Part shown: positions 20,037-27,929 of the stretch, piece by piece
How positions within the stretch are numbered: position 1 is the stretch's first letter
How the letters are laid out: every line of letters starts with the position of its first letter
Assembly (NCBI GenBank): GCA_022843605.1
Contig: JALHNI010000044.1
Coordinates: forward strand, 1-41,421
Direction of reading: 5' to 3'
DNA length: 41,421 nucleotides
Source of the DNA: Bryobacter sp.
GTDB lineage: Bacteria > Acidobacteriota > Terriglobia > Bryobacterales > Bryobacteraceae
Position numbers and translations under genes: made by a program
Notes under the pieces: generated by a model
Told to the model about the DNA's origin: nothing
What the model saw: the letters and a program-made list of their open reading frames with translations, nothing else
The model's database searches: none

Positions 20037-20457
20037 AACTGCTCTTCACATCGATGACCTCATCCAACGGCCGCTAGGCAAGCACCGAATTCAGGACCTG
20101 AAGACGCTCCGCCGACAGAGCGCCCGGAAGTTGTTCCATTACGGAAACAAGCAGTAAGCGGTCACAAACACTAGGTAAAACTCGGCTTGGCTTGGTGCAC
20201 ACCGAAACGGGGCTTTACTTGGCGACTTACCATCACTAACCCGGGTTAGGTCGTAGCGAGACTTGAACATCTCATGAGTGTCGGCCGGCTCCTGTGACGC
20301 AGCCTTCAAGCACTCAGCTACAGAGTGATGCTTCGCAGGCAAGTTAATCAAGGTTGGCCCGCGTTCGCCCTACCGAGCCAATCCCGACGCTAAAGGACAG
20401 ATGACTTCTTCCGATACGCAATGTCCTTTTATGCCTAGCAAACCAGCGAAGGCGAAC
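20037..20457. other. Non-coding stretch between fcl and the acyltransferase gene, with a 14-bp palindrome
   Basis: No convincing gene. A perfect 14-bp palindrome CTAACCCGGGTTAG sits at 20236-20249, about 220 bases before the next start, and could be a regulator site. A short + strand frame just after fcl (to about 20157) has a coding look (DLIQRPLGKHRIQDLKTL) but no start of its own and no family I recognise. Base composition drops here again towards that of the cassette genes. Confidence 0.4.
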
Positions 20458-22272
20458 ATGTCCCTCCACTATCGCCCTGAGATTGATGGACTCAGAGCAA
20501 TCGCGGTACTGGCAGTGTTCGTATTTCACCTTAAACGCGAGTGGCTACCTGGTGGTTTTGTTGGAGTCGACGTCTTCTTTGTAATCTCCGGATACTTGAT
20601 AACGTCTTTGATTCTACGCGAATGCGACTACGATCATTTCAGCTACGTACGTTTCTACCAACGCCGGATCGCTCGCTTGCTTCCTGCCTTTATTTTCGCC
20701 GCATCAATAACGGTTTCTGGTTCCTTCCTAATCTATTCTCCTCAGGATCTAGCGTCAACGGGGGCAAACTTGGTGGCGGCGACGCTATCAGCAACAAACA
20801 TCAAGCTTCTGTTCCAAGGAGACTACTTTGTTCTGTCTCAGGATTCTCAGCCCTTTCTTCATCATTGGTCACTGGCTGTCGAGGAGCAATTTTACCTGCT
20901 TTTCCCTGTCACTGTGCGGCTTTTGTTGAGGAGAACACCGGTCTACGCTGTTTCAGGCTTACTAATCATCACCAGTATGAGCCTTATCATTTGCATTGTT
21001 CTCACCGAAAGGGTGCCCAAGCTTGCTTTTTTTCTATTACCCCCCCGCGCTTGGGAACTACTGGCTGGAAGTGTGTTAGCAATGTTGCCCGCAATTGGCG
21101 CGGGACATGAAGTGAGTCGAGGCAAGTATCTCCCAAGCATTGGGCTCGCCATATTAGCATTGTCTTTCGTTGCGATTAATGAGAACCTCGCGGTCCCTGG
21201 GTATCTAGCTATCTTTCCTGTTGCGGGTGCGATCTGCATCCTCAGTGCGAGTTCCGGCACAGCTTCTGCTTCATGGACATTTCTTTCGTGGAGTCCGATA
21301 GTCGCTATCGGCAGAGTCTCTTATTCTCTATATCTGTTGCACTGGCCGATTTTCTCTTTAGTTGACTACCATCTATATCTTCATTCCTCTGCGCTACGAC
21401 TGAGCCTCAAGCTGGGCTTAACCTTTGTCGCGACGTACCTGTGCTTTGCACTAATTGAGCGGCCCGCACGCCAGTGTTTAGGTCGGCAGATGAATCGGCG
21501 ACTCACGTTTTCTCTGTTGGGTGGTACGGTTGTCCTTTTCGTTGCCTCGGGAACCTGGCTGCGAAACCACAACTACATCAATGCGGAGGCTAGCAGCGTA
21601 GGAAATGGAGGACTTCTCTTCAACGAACATGGCAAGAATGGCTCAATCGTTCTAATGGGGGATAGTAATGCATCGATGTATGGAAAGACCATGATCCGCA
21701 TCGCCAAAGACGTTGACCTCAGGTTGAACATCATCAGCGTTGCTGGGGGCGATCCTCTTCCGGGCACGGAAAGAGAATCTGGCAACATTTGGAACAACTC
21801 CGAATCGTTTATCCGCCAGGTTAGGCCAGACTACGTTGTCCTCGCCTGTAACTGGGGGGCTCGTCGAATTACGGATGACCCGCACCGTCTCGCAGTCGCG
21901 CTGGATCAGTTGCTCTTGAGCGCTCGCCGCGTCATCATAGTAACTCAACCACCGCGTCTGCCAGAATCCGCCACTCGCGAGGGTAGGCGAAGCGGTGCGC
22001 GACCGCCGTTCTTTGAGGAATCCGAAGATCGACATTCGCGCGAGCAGTCGACCGCGACTGTCAGGACCTTCCAGAACAGCAATGTAAGCATTGTCGACGC
22101 AGCTCCGCGGTTCGCGGCCCAAGACGGTGGAATTCTAGTCTCGACTGAGCAACTTGGCCAATTTTTCCAGGATCGTGATCATCTTTCCACAGCGGGTGCG
22201 AATCGACTTCACCAGGATATCGTGGAGGCACTCTTAGGCCATCGCCAAAATTACTCTCCGAAGATCCGTTAA
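20458..22272 (+). CDS. Membrane O-acyltransferase with C-terminal SGNH domain (OafA/YrhL type)
   Basis: 604 residues. The N-terminal half is the acyltransferase-3 domain: HYRPEIDGLRAIAVLAVFVFH opens it, GGFVGVDVFFVISGYLIT and YQRRIARLLPAF follow, HHWSLAVEEQFYLLFP is strongly conserved, and about ten membrane segments are seen. The C-terminal part is an SGNH hydrolase-like domain with VLMGDSNAS near residue 400 and the Asp/His pair in DRDHLS near 570. Such proteins O-acetylate surface polysaccharides, moving the acyl group across the membrane. ATG 20458 has GAAGG five bases upstream; ATG 20401 is possible but its purine stretch is too close. Confidence 0.85.
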   Translation: MSLHYRPEIDGLRAIAVLAVFVFHLKREWLPGGFVGVDVFFVISGYLITSLILRECDYDHFSYVRFYQRRIARLLPAFIFAASITVSGSFLIYSPQDLASTGANLVAATLSATNIKLLFQGDYFVLSQDSQPFLHHWSLAVEEQFYLLFPVTVRLLLRRTPVYAVSGLLIITSMSLIICIVLTERVPKLAFFLLPPRAWELLAGSVLAMLPAIGAGHEVSRGKYLPSIGLAILALSFVAINENLAVPGYLAIFPVAGAICILSASSGTASASWTFLSWSPIVAIGRVSYSLYLLHWPIFSLVDYHLYLHSSALRLSLKLGLTFVATYLCFALIERPARQCLGRQMNRRLTFSLLGGTVVLFVASGTWLRNHNYINAEASSVGNGGLLFNEHGKNGSIVLMGDSNASMYGKTMIRIAKDVDLRLNIISVAGGDPLPGTERESGNIWNNSESFIRQVRPDYVVLACNWGARRITDDPHRLAVALDQLLLSARRVIIVTQPPRLPESATREGRRSGARPPFFEESEDRHSREQSTATVRTFQNSNVSIVDAAPRFAAQDGGILVSTEQLGQFFQDRDHLSTAGANRLHQDIVEALLGHRQNYSPKIR

Positions 22273-22354
22273 CAGGATCATCAATCTCAGACCGGATGGT
22301 GACCGCCTGCACTACTCACGGAATACGGTGTATCCTCCACAACGTTGCATTGGG

Positions 22355-22633
22355 TCAATCGAGCGGTGCTGTCCTGTCGTCATCGGATCTGGCAGCTTCC
22401 CGCACTTCGTAGAGATTGCGATATTTATATTTTAGGCAGCGGATTTCGCGCCTCGCCTCCGCCGCTTCACGGGCCAACGCGCACCGGTTTGGAAGTTGTT
22501 CAAGGGAGTACAGGCAGTCAACGAGTTCCTCGAACCACGCGGGCCCGCGATTCGGAGCCCGTTCAAGCACCCAATCGTAAATCTCGTTCGCATCGGCCTT
22601 GGCCGTCTCAGCGAGAACGACTTGGTAGGCCAC
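22355..22633 (-). CDS. RelE/ParE-type toxin, probably altered at the C-terminus
   Basis: 92 residues with a GTG start at 22633 inside the antitoxin gene (26-base overlap). YQVVLAETAKADANEIYDWVLER is a typical ParE/RelE N-terminus, followed by the helix pair WFEELVDCLYSLEQLP and REIRCLKYKYRNLYEV. The usual last strand (an I-x-x-x-H-x-x-R type segment) is missing; the frame instead ends in polar RSDDDRTAPLD. The toxin may therefore be inactive. ParE poisons gyrase and RelE cleaves mRNA; the sequence alone does not decide which. Confidence 0.65.
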   Translation of the reverse strand: MAYQVVLAETAKADANEIYDWVLERAPNRGPAWFEELVDCLYSLEQLPNRCALAREAAEARREIRCLKYKYRNLYEVREAARSDDDRTAPLD

Positions 22634-22907
22634 GCTTCACTCGGAACTCTCCTTCGAACTGCCCCAACGGCGCCACCCGGCCAGCCTCAACGTCTCGGAG
22701 CCCCCGCGCGATGCTCTCCAGCGACTCAAGTTCGTCCACGCGGTCAAGTAGCTTCTGATAGGACAACGCATCCTGAACCACAAGTTCCGCTTTGCCGTTG
22801 ATCGTCAAAACCACCGGGTGCCCGCTCCCGCGCATCTACTCCAGAAACTCCCCCGTGTTGCGTTTGAACTCGCTGAGCGAATGAATGTCCTTGCTGATAT
22901 CGAGCAC
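22608..22907 (-). pseudogene. Phd/YefM-type antitoxin gene split by an in-frame TAG
   Basis: A GTG at 22907 with GGGAGG five bases upstream starts VLDISKDIHSLSEFKRNTGEFLE, the N-terminal DNA-binding part of a Phd/YefM antitoxin. An in-frame TAG follows (22836-22838) and the frame then continues as MRGSGHPVVLTINGKAEL and QDALSYQKLLDRVDELE, the rest of the antitoxin. In relatives this position is often Gln, so CAG to TAG is the simplest history. The second part starts with ATG and might be made as a separate toxin-binding peptide. The overlap with the toxin is that of an intact pair. Confidence 0.75.
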
Positions 22908-22929
22908 GCAAACCTCCCGCACTGAATAC

Positions 22930-22945
22930 GCATCAAATTTGATGC
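22930..22945. promoter_or_regulatory. 16-bp perfect palindrome, putative antitoxin operator
   Basis: GCATCAAATTTGATGC reads the same on both strands and lies 23 bases before the antitoxin start. Type II antitoxins usually repress their own operon from such sites. Its perfect state contrasts with the broken coding sequence behind it. Confidence 0.6.
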
Positions 22946-23027
22946 TACCACCGGGAGCCAAATGGGCGCTTCAGCTCCGAAAACGGATCTTCAACCAATC
23001 ATCCGGTCAGAGTACTAGAATCAGGAT

Positions 23028-23255
23028 ATGGAACTGGACCGGATTACGCGAAACCCGGAAGTGATGGGCGTCAAACCTTGTGTGCGGGGAACCCGGGTAA
23101 CGGTCGGCACGTTGGTTGGGTTGCTCGCCTCCGGGCACGATCCATCGGCGATTCTGGCCGCCTACCCCTACCTTGAAGCCCGCGACCTGCGTCAGGCTCT
23201 CGCCTATGCCGCCTGGCGCGTAGAAGAAGTGGAAGTCCCGATCCCAGCAGCATGA
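23028..23255 (+). CDS. DUF433 protein (antitoxin-like)
   Basis: 75 residues. The DUF433 pattern is clear: DRITRNPEVMGVKPCVRGTRV, then VGLLASGHDPSAILAAYPYLE and DLRQALAYAAWR. DUF433 proteins usually sit before a PIN-like DUF5615 gene and are taken as antitoxins with a winged-helix-like fold. Here the partner starts in an ATGA overlap at 23252 but is cut after 15 codons. AGGA lies only 3 bases before the ATG. Confidence 0.8.
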   Translation: MELDRITRNPEVMGVKPCVRGTRVTVGTLVGLLASGHDPSAILAAYPYLEARDLRQALAYAAWRVEEVEVPIPAA

Positions 23256-23299
23256 AGCTGCTGATCGACATGAATTTGAGCCCGGTCAAAACCGCTTGA
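23252..23299 (+). pseudogene. Truncated PIN-like toxin (DUF5615/Mut7-C type), first residues only
   Basis: Starts with ATGA overlap to the DUF433 gene and reads MKLLIDMNLSPVKTA, then stops. MKLLIDMNLSP is the standard beginning of DUF5615 PIN-like proteins (normally about 110 residues, with the first acidic catalytic residue in IDMNL). The last codons overlap the end of the opposite-strand DUF433 gene, so the rest was lost in a rearrangement near 23284. Confidence 0.7.
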
Positions 23300-23501
23300 T
23301 TTGGGACAGACGAGCGGCGTAGGCGAGAACAGCCAGCAGATCTTCACGTTCGAGGTCTTCGTAGTCCTTAAGGATGTCCTCGATCGTCATGCCTGCACTC
23401 ATCAGTTCGAGCAAAGTCTGGACAGGATAGCGGGGCCCCCGGATTGTGGGTTGGCCATGGCAGATCGCCGGGTCCATCGTGATTCGCTCACTGACTGTCA
23501 T
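23286..23501 (-). CDS. Second DUF433 protein, lacking a partner
   Basis: 71 residues: SERITMDPAICHGQPTIRG, YPVQTLLELMSAGMTIEDIL and DYEDLEREDLLAVLAYAARL are the three conserved DUF433 blocks. The start ATG at 23501 is the one that gives the usual length; the frame is open further upstream but without family features. No DUF5615 gene follows: its 3' end runs tail-to-tail into the truncated toxin of the other strand. Probably an orphan left by deletion. Confidence 0.75.
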   Translation of the reverse strand: MTVSERITMDPAICHGQPTIRGPRYPVQTLLELMSAGMTIEDILKDYEDLEREDLLAVLAYAARLSQIKRF

Positions 23502-23584
23502 GCCTGCTTCAATACGACCCGGAATTCCAGGAAGAGGCCAATGCCCATTTCGACGTTCGCCTCTTCGTTCTGGCAGTTCCCGTA

Positions 23585-23606
23585 GGACCGGTCTCCCAAC
23601 CGGTCC
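23585..23606. repeat. 8-bp-stem hairpin, REP-like
   Basis: GGACCGGT / ACCGGTCC with a 6-nt loop forms a perfect hairpin in the space after the terminase gene (which ends at 23676). GC-rich, no T-run. May be a dispersed palindromic repeat or an mRNA end signal; copies elsewhere in the genome would decide. Confidence 0.4.
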
Positions 23607-23675
23607 CACCCGATTCCCGCCAGCCCGATCCGATAGCGAGCACCCTCGGAAACGCCCCCACATCCAACCTCACCC

Positions 23676-25202
23676 TCAATCCCATCCTCCCCCTTCCAAC
23701 ATCCGCTTCGCCAACGCCGGCCCATCCCCCGAAAACAGCGGATGCCGATACTCATGGAACATCCCCGTGTCACTCACAATCGCCACCGGGCCCGACTTCG
23801 CCAGATAGCGCTCGTGCACCTCCCACGCCCGCCACACCGCCATCGCCGTCGCCATCACCAGGTCGTCATGCTCCCCCGAAGCCGTCGGGAAAGTCACATT
23901 GCCGCTCTCCGTCACCTCCCGCTTCAGCAACGTGAACTCCCGAATCAATTGCTCCGTCACCGGACCCGCCACAATCCGCAGCTTCCGCATCCGCAGCACA
24001 TACTCCAGCCGGTCCATCAGCGCCTTCTTCGCGACGTGTTGCACTCCGTTCGCCTGTCGCGCCTCGCCTCCCGTCGTAATCTTCACCGGAATCATCGGCG
24101 TCATCACCGGCGGTTGCTGAAATAGCTCCACCACGGGCTCGCCCGGTCCCCCCGCATCCACCAGCAACGTGCATTGCTTCCGCAATCGCGGACGCAGCGC
24201 CATCGCCTGCACATGCGGCACCAGTTCCAGATACGGCGTCCCCAACCGCGGGCTCTCCAAATACCGCAAACTCAGCCAGCAGTTGAACAACGGCGCTCGC
24301 GTCACCGGATCCACCGTGTGCCGCGGCTCACTCGCAAACTCCACAATCGCAATCGCCGCCGGATCGCTGCACTTCCCCAAATCCACCCCCACATAGGCGT
24401 GCGGCCGTGCCCTCTGCGGAGCCGCCGGCATCGGGTACTTCACCGGCGTCGAAAAGAACTCCGGCATGTTCGGGTCCACGCAGGCCCGCACGATATCCTC
24501 AGGAAACGCCGCCGTCACCGGCTGTGCGAACTCGCACAGATACTCCCGCGCGAAACGCTCCGGCGAGAACGACCGCTTCGCCTCCGCAATGATCTCCGGC
24601 GAGATCCGCGGGCAATCGTACGCCGTCACCTTCAGCCGCGTCCACTTCGGGCTCTTGTCCGTCCATAGCCGGTGGAAGAATCCCGTCGGCTGCGCCGGCG
24701 TCGACATCAGCCACAGCCACCCTCCGCCCTCCGCCGCGTTCAGCATCGGGAACACCGCATCCCAGATATCTTCCGGAAGATACGCCGCCTCATCCACAAT
24801 CAGTAACTCGGGCGAGAATCCGCGAATCGTCCGCGGCTGGTTGGGCAGCGCCAGAATGCGCGAGCCGTTCGGCAGTGTGATCCGCTCTTGCGCATAAGTG
24901 CCCGGAACCTTTGAATCCCGCATCATCCGCCCGGCAATTGCGAGTAACTCCTCGCTCTGCCGGGACGACGGTGCCACCACCAGCACCGTCGTCCCCGGTC
25001 GCGTCAACGCGAAATGCAGCGCCTTCAGCGCGATCATCGTTGACTTGCCCCACTTCCGGCAGCAGTTCAGAATGCCGCGCCGAATCTCCGGATCCAGAAT
25101 CGCTCGTTGCCACTTGTCCAGCACCAGGCCGAATGCCAGCGCCAGGTCCACCAGCGTCAGTCCTTCGCAAAACGACGCATCGTTCTCGCCCGTCGCCGTC
25201 AC
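23676..25202 (-). CDS. Phage-type terminase large subunit
   Basis: 508 residues. The ATPase part has LDKWQRAIL (adenine motif), CCRKWGKST (Walker A), LLIVDEAAYL (Walker B) and LWLMSTP (coupling motif). The nuclease part has YVGVDLGKCSDPAAI, the first acidic strand of the RNase-H-like fold, VDAGGPGE and, near the end, GEHDDLVMATAMAVW with the last acidic residues. All key residues look present. GTG start at 25202 overlaps the stop of the gene before it (GTGA). In phages this enzyme packages DNA through a portal, but no portal, capsid or tail gene is seen on either side, so its present role is unclear. Confidence 0.85.
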   Translation of the reverse strand: MTATGENDASFCEGLTLVDLALAFGLVLDKWQRAILDPEIRRGILNCCRKWGKSTMIALKALHFALTRPGTTVLVVAPSSRQSEELLAIAGRMMRDSKVPGTYAQERITLPNGSRILALPNQPRTIRGFSPELLIVDEAAYLPEDIWDAVFPMLNAAEGGGWLWLMSTPAQPTGFFHRLWTDKSPKWTRLKVTAYDCPRISPEIIAEAKRSFSPERFAREYLCEFAQPVTAAFPEDIVRACVDPNMPEFFSTPVKYPMPAAPQRARPHAYVGVDLGKCSDPAAIAIVEFASEPRHTVDPVTRAPLFNCWLSLRYLESPRLGTPYLELVPHVQAMALRPRLRKQCTLLVDAGGPGEPVVELFQQPPVMTPMIPVKITTGGEARQANGVQHVAKKALMDRLEYVLRMRKLRIVAGPVTEQLIREFTLLKREVTESGNVTFPTASGEHDDLVMATAMAVWRAWEVHERYLAKSGPVAIVSDTGMFHEYRHPLFSGDGPALAKRMLEGGGWD

Positions 25203-25675
25203 CGCTCAGCCTCGCTTCTCTCTTCTCGCAAGCTTCGTAAGTGACGATACGCCCGCAGGTACGCCCGGGAGTAAGATCCCTCGTGCTGCCGCAGCGTCGT
25301 CAGTAACTGGCCGGCTTGTTGGGCCGCCGTGAATGCCGCCAGCGTTCCCTGTCCACCCTTCTCCGTAAAATCGGTCAGATGCTTGTTGCCCGCCGCCGAC
25401 TCCAGGCTCATCATCCGCCGCTGCCGCCACTTCGCCATCGCCATCTCTTCCACACAGAGAAACTCCACGTCGTTGGCCGGCGCAAACTGCTCCAGCAGCG
25501 CCAGCAGCAGGTTCTGGAAGTGCTCCGCATCCTCGTTCTGCCACAGCGTCAGGCGCGCCGTCAGGCCATGTTTCAGTGCATTCGAACGAATGCGATCTTT
25601 TCCCATCGGCGTCACCGGGCCGCGGGACTTTCGCCCGTTGATCCGGGCCGCTGCAGTCTGTTTTTCGCTTCTCAT
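25199..25675 (-). CDS. Small protein paired with the terminase (possible terminase small-subunit role)
   Basis: 158 residues from ATG 25675. The N-terminus has RINGRKSRGPVTPMGKDRIR and SNALKHGLTA, a basic motif seen in many short proteins of acidobacteria and planctomycetes. The rest is mostly helical with basic patches, ending in RAYRHLRSLREER. The position directly before and overlapping the large terminase (GTGA) is where phages encode the DNA-recognising small subunit, so that role is inferred from context only. A longer frame from 25705 adds residues with no family look. Confidence 0.55.
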   Translation of the reverse strand: MRSEKQTAAARINGRKSRGPVTPMGKDRIRSNALKHGLTARLTLWQNEDAEHFQNLLLALLEQFAPANDVEFLCVEEMAMAKWRQRRMMSLESAAGNKHLTDFTEKGGQGTLAAFTAAQQAGQLLTTLRQHEGSYSRAYLRAYRHLRSLREERSEAER

Positions 25676-26053
25676 CGCATCTGCAGAATACCAACCACCC
25701 CTCAAACTCCCACCCCCCGCAAACTACCGATCTCCCTGAAAACACAGCCCACTAAAAAATCCCAAAAGCCCGTGAACGCCCCCCGCCCATTCCCCATTCC
25801 CGCACCCGTTCTGCCCCGGTCCTAGCCCACCGCGATAGCGGTGGGATGCAGTTCAAGCCAACAGAACCACTCGCCGTAAGGAAGCGGAAGTCGGAAGCTG
25901 CAAGGCGCAGGCTGCAAGTCGAAAGCCGGACCCCCAAGAAAGCCCGTTCACCACGAATCGAAATCCCCTAACCCACTTACTCCACACCACTTACTCCCCA
26001 AGCCCTGCCCCACCGCCTTGACCCGCCTGTTATCCTGACGCTCGGATAACTCC
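25676..26053. other. Intergenic stretch with a perfect hairpin
   Basis: No gene seen. A hairpin with an 8-bp stem (CCCACCGC / GCGGTGGG, loop GATA) lies at 25826-25845. The two flanking genes are divergent, so promoters for both should be here, but no clear -35/-10 pair stands out in this C-rich sequence. Confidence 0.4.
26029..26050. promoter_or_regulatory. Inverted repeat just before the 26054 start codon
   Basis: GTTATCC and GGATAAC, 7-bp arms with an 8-base spacer, end three bases before the ATG. It could be a regulator-binding site, or an mRNA hairpin that would cover the ribosome binding region. Confidence 0.4.
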
Positions 26054-26425
26054 ATGCAAAACTACACCGACATCGATTACGAATCATTTCCCGTCGCCGA
26101 CTTATTTCTCGACTTACACTGGATCCAACTCTCCGCCGCTCGCCTCGTCGAACAGCGCGCCGTCCGCGAAGCCGCCGCCGAGCGCGAACTCGCCGCCACC
26201 TTACCCCAGGACCACAAAGTCATCCTCGTCCCCACGGATCCGCTCTACTCTCCCCGGGAAGCCGAACTCTGGCCCATCCTCACCCAAACTGTCCAACAGT
26301 GTCTTCTCCGTCACCCCTCCGTCCACTCCGAAGTCACTGCTGCAGTCCGCCGCGTTCAGGCCGACTACCGCGGTTTCACCAACCCGCGTCCTGCCAATCT
26401 CGCGTTGCCGAAAAACAAAAAATAG
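26054..26425 (+). CDS. Hypothetical protein, 123 residues
   Basis: I do not recognise a family. The protein has an acidic/aromatic N-terminus (YTDIDYESFPVADLFLDLHWIQ), a middle helix rich in Ala, Glu and Arg and a basic tail ending in LPKNKK. No signal peptide or membrane segment. Codons are strongly C-ending like the core chromosomal genes here, which supports that it is real. It stands alone between divergent and convergent neighbours; an inverted repeat lies just before the start. Confidence 0.5.
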   Translation: MQNYTDIDYESFPVADLFLDLHWIQLSAARLVEQRAVREAAAERELAATLPQDHKVILVPTDPLYSPREAELWPILTQTVQQCLLRHPSVHSEVTAAVRRVQADYRGFTNPRPANLALPKNKK

Positions 26426-26574
26426 GAAAACAATCCCGGCGATCTTCAACAAAACACAAGAAACCTTCCCCTCCCGATGTCACCCAAACCACCCCCAACG
26501 AAGCGGGTTGCCGGGCGAATCGTTTTTTGAAAAGGTGTCTAAACCAGTTACTCAGGGGATCAGCGCAAGCTCCC

Positions 26575-27828
26575 CTACGGCGTCCGAAGAATGAGCACCT
26601 TGTCGATCCGATTGCCGTCCATATCCAGGACCTCGAAGCGCCAGCCATCCACCACGAAGTGATCGCCCGGAACCGGAAGGCGACGCAAATGCGCCAGAAT
26701 CAGTCCTCCGACGGTTGCGAAATCGTCTTCTTCGCCGGGTATCTCCCGCAGCTTCAGTTCCTCCAGCAACTCATGGATCGGCAGTGAGCCATCCACGAGC
26801 CAGGATCCATCCGCACGTTGCTGAATTGAGGGACGCCCGCTGGCCTTCGAACCCCGCAGTGCCCCGGCCACAGCGTCCATCAGGTCGCTCATGGTCACCA
26901 TGCCTTGAATCCCGCCGTGTTCGTCGACGATCAGGGCCATCTGTCCACCGGTTTGCTGAAACTGTTCGAGTAAATCCAAAGCCGGCGTCTGCTCGGGAAG
27001 AATAATCGGTTGGGTAGCCAGGGCCCGAAGGTCGATCGTTTGGCCGGCATCCATGGCCAAGTACAACTCCTTCACGTGCACCACGCCCACCACGCGATCC
27101 AGATCGCCGTCTACCACCGGGAACCGGGAGTGGGGGTGCTTGCGCAGGGTCTCGCGGTTGACGCTCCACTCTTTCCGGAGGTCGAGCGAAGCCACCTTGC
27201 CGCGCGGCTGCATCAGATCGACGATCCGGCGATCGCCGAGGCGAAACACGCCCTCCACCAGATCCTGCTCCGCTTCCTCAAAGGTGCCGTGCTCGGTGCC
27301 TTGGGCGATCAGCGCGCGAATCTCCTCTTCCGTCACCGGCGCTTCCGTACTGGCCTTCATGGGAATCAACTTCATCACCATTCGCGTGGAGAAGGTGAGA
27401 AAGCGCACCGCGGGCGACCCGAGCCGCGAAAGCCAGCGCATCAAGGGCGCGAGCGCGCTCGCAATGCCCTCGGCATTGCTCAAGGCCAGATTCTTCGGAA
27501 CCAGTTCGCCAATGATGAGTGACAGGTAACTGATGATCAGCACCACCACGGTGATGGCGATCGAATCGCTATACGCGGCAATCGCCGGCCACTGCTTCAG
27601 GTCGACGGCTAGCTTCTCGGCGATGGTCGCGCCACCAAACGCACCGGCCAGCGTGCCGATCATCGTAATGCCAACCTGAACCGTGGAGAGGAAATCGTCG
27701 GGGTTGCTGGCGAGTTCCAACGCCACCTTGGCCCCATGGCTGCCATCTTCCGCGCGTTGGCGGAGTCTCGCCTTGCGTGCGGACACGACAGCCAGTTCGG
27801 CCATCGAAAAGACGCCGTTGGCGATCAC
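26575..27828 (-). CDS. CNNM/HlyC-CorC-family membrane protein with CBS pair ('hemolysin' family)
   Basis: 417 residues from GTG 27828. The N-terminal DUF21/CNNM part has GVFSMAELAVVSARKARL, STVQVGITMIGTLAGAFGG and YLSLIIGELVPKNLAL. The CBS pair is seen around PRGKVASLDL, FPVVDGDLDRVVGVVHVKELY, MALIVDEHGGIQGMVTMSDL. The C-terminal CorC_HlyC part has LPIHELLEEL and VGGLILAHLRRLPVPGD. Relatives are divalent-cation (Mg/Co) transport-related. The first membrane helix seems cut: the same frame upstream still reads YIGLEVSLIFLL but has no start codon, while an out-of-frame ATG lies at 27869-27867. Confidence 0.85.
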   Translation of the reverse strand: MIANGVFSMAELAVVSARKARLRQRAEDGSHGAKVALELASNPDDFLSTVQVGITMIGTLAGAFGGATIAEKLAVDLKQWPAIAAYSDSIAITVVVLIISYLSLIIGELVPKNLALSNAEGIASALAPLMRWLSRLGSPAVRFLTFSTRMVMKLIPMKASTEAPVTEEEIRALIAQGTEHGTFEEAEQDLVEGVFRLGDRRIVDLMQPRGKVASLDLRKEWSVNRETLRKHPHSRFPVVDGDLDRVVGVVHVKELYLAMDAGQTIDLRALATQPIILPEQTPALDLLEQFQQTGGQMALIVDEHGGIQGMVTMSDLMDAVAGALRGSKASGRPSIQQRADGSWLVDGSLPIHELLEELKLREIPGEEDDFATVGGLILAHLRRLPVPGDHFVVDGWRFEVLDMDGNRIDKVLILRTP

Positions 27829-27929
27829 CAGCAGAAAGATAAGGGAAACTTCGAGTCCGATATAGTCATCAGAACACGAAAGGCCTCAAACTCAACCGTC
27901 CAGCCTGAATCTCCGCCTCATCGCAGAGC

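Noticed and set aside
20139..20351. 70-codon - strand frame between fcl and the acyltransferase gene
   Set aside because: No ribosome site, no recognisable domain, and it lies across the palindrome at 20236-20249; treated as non-coding.
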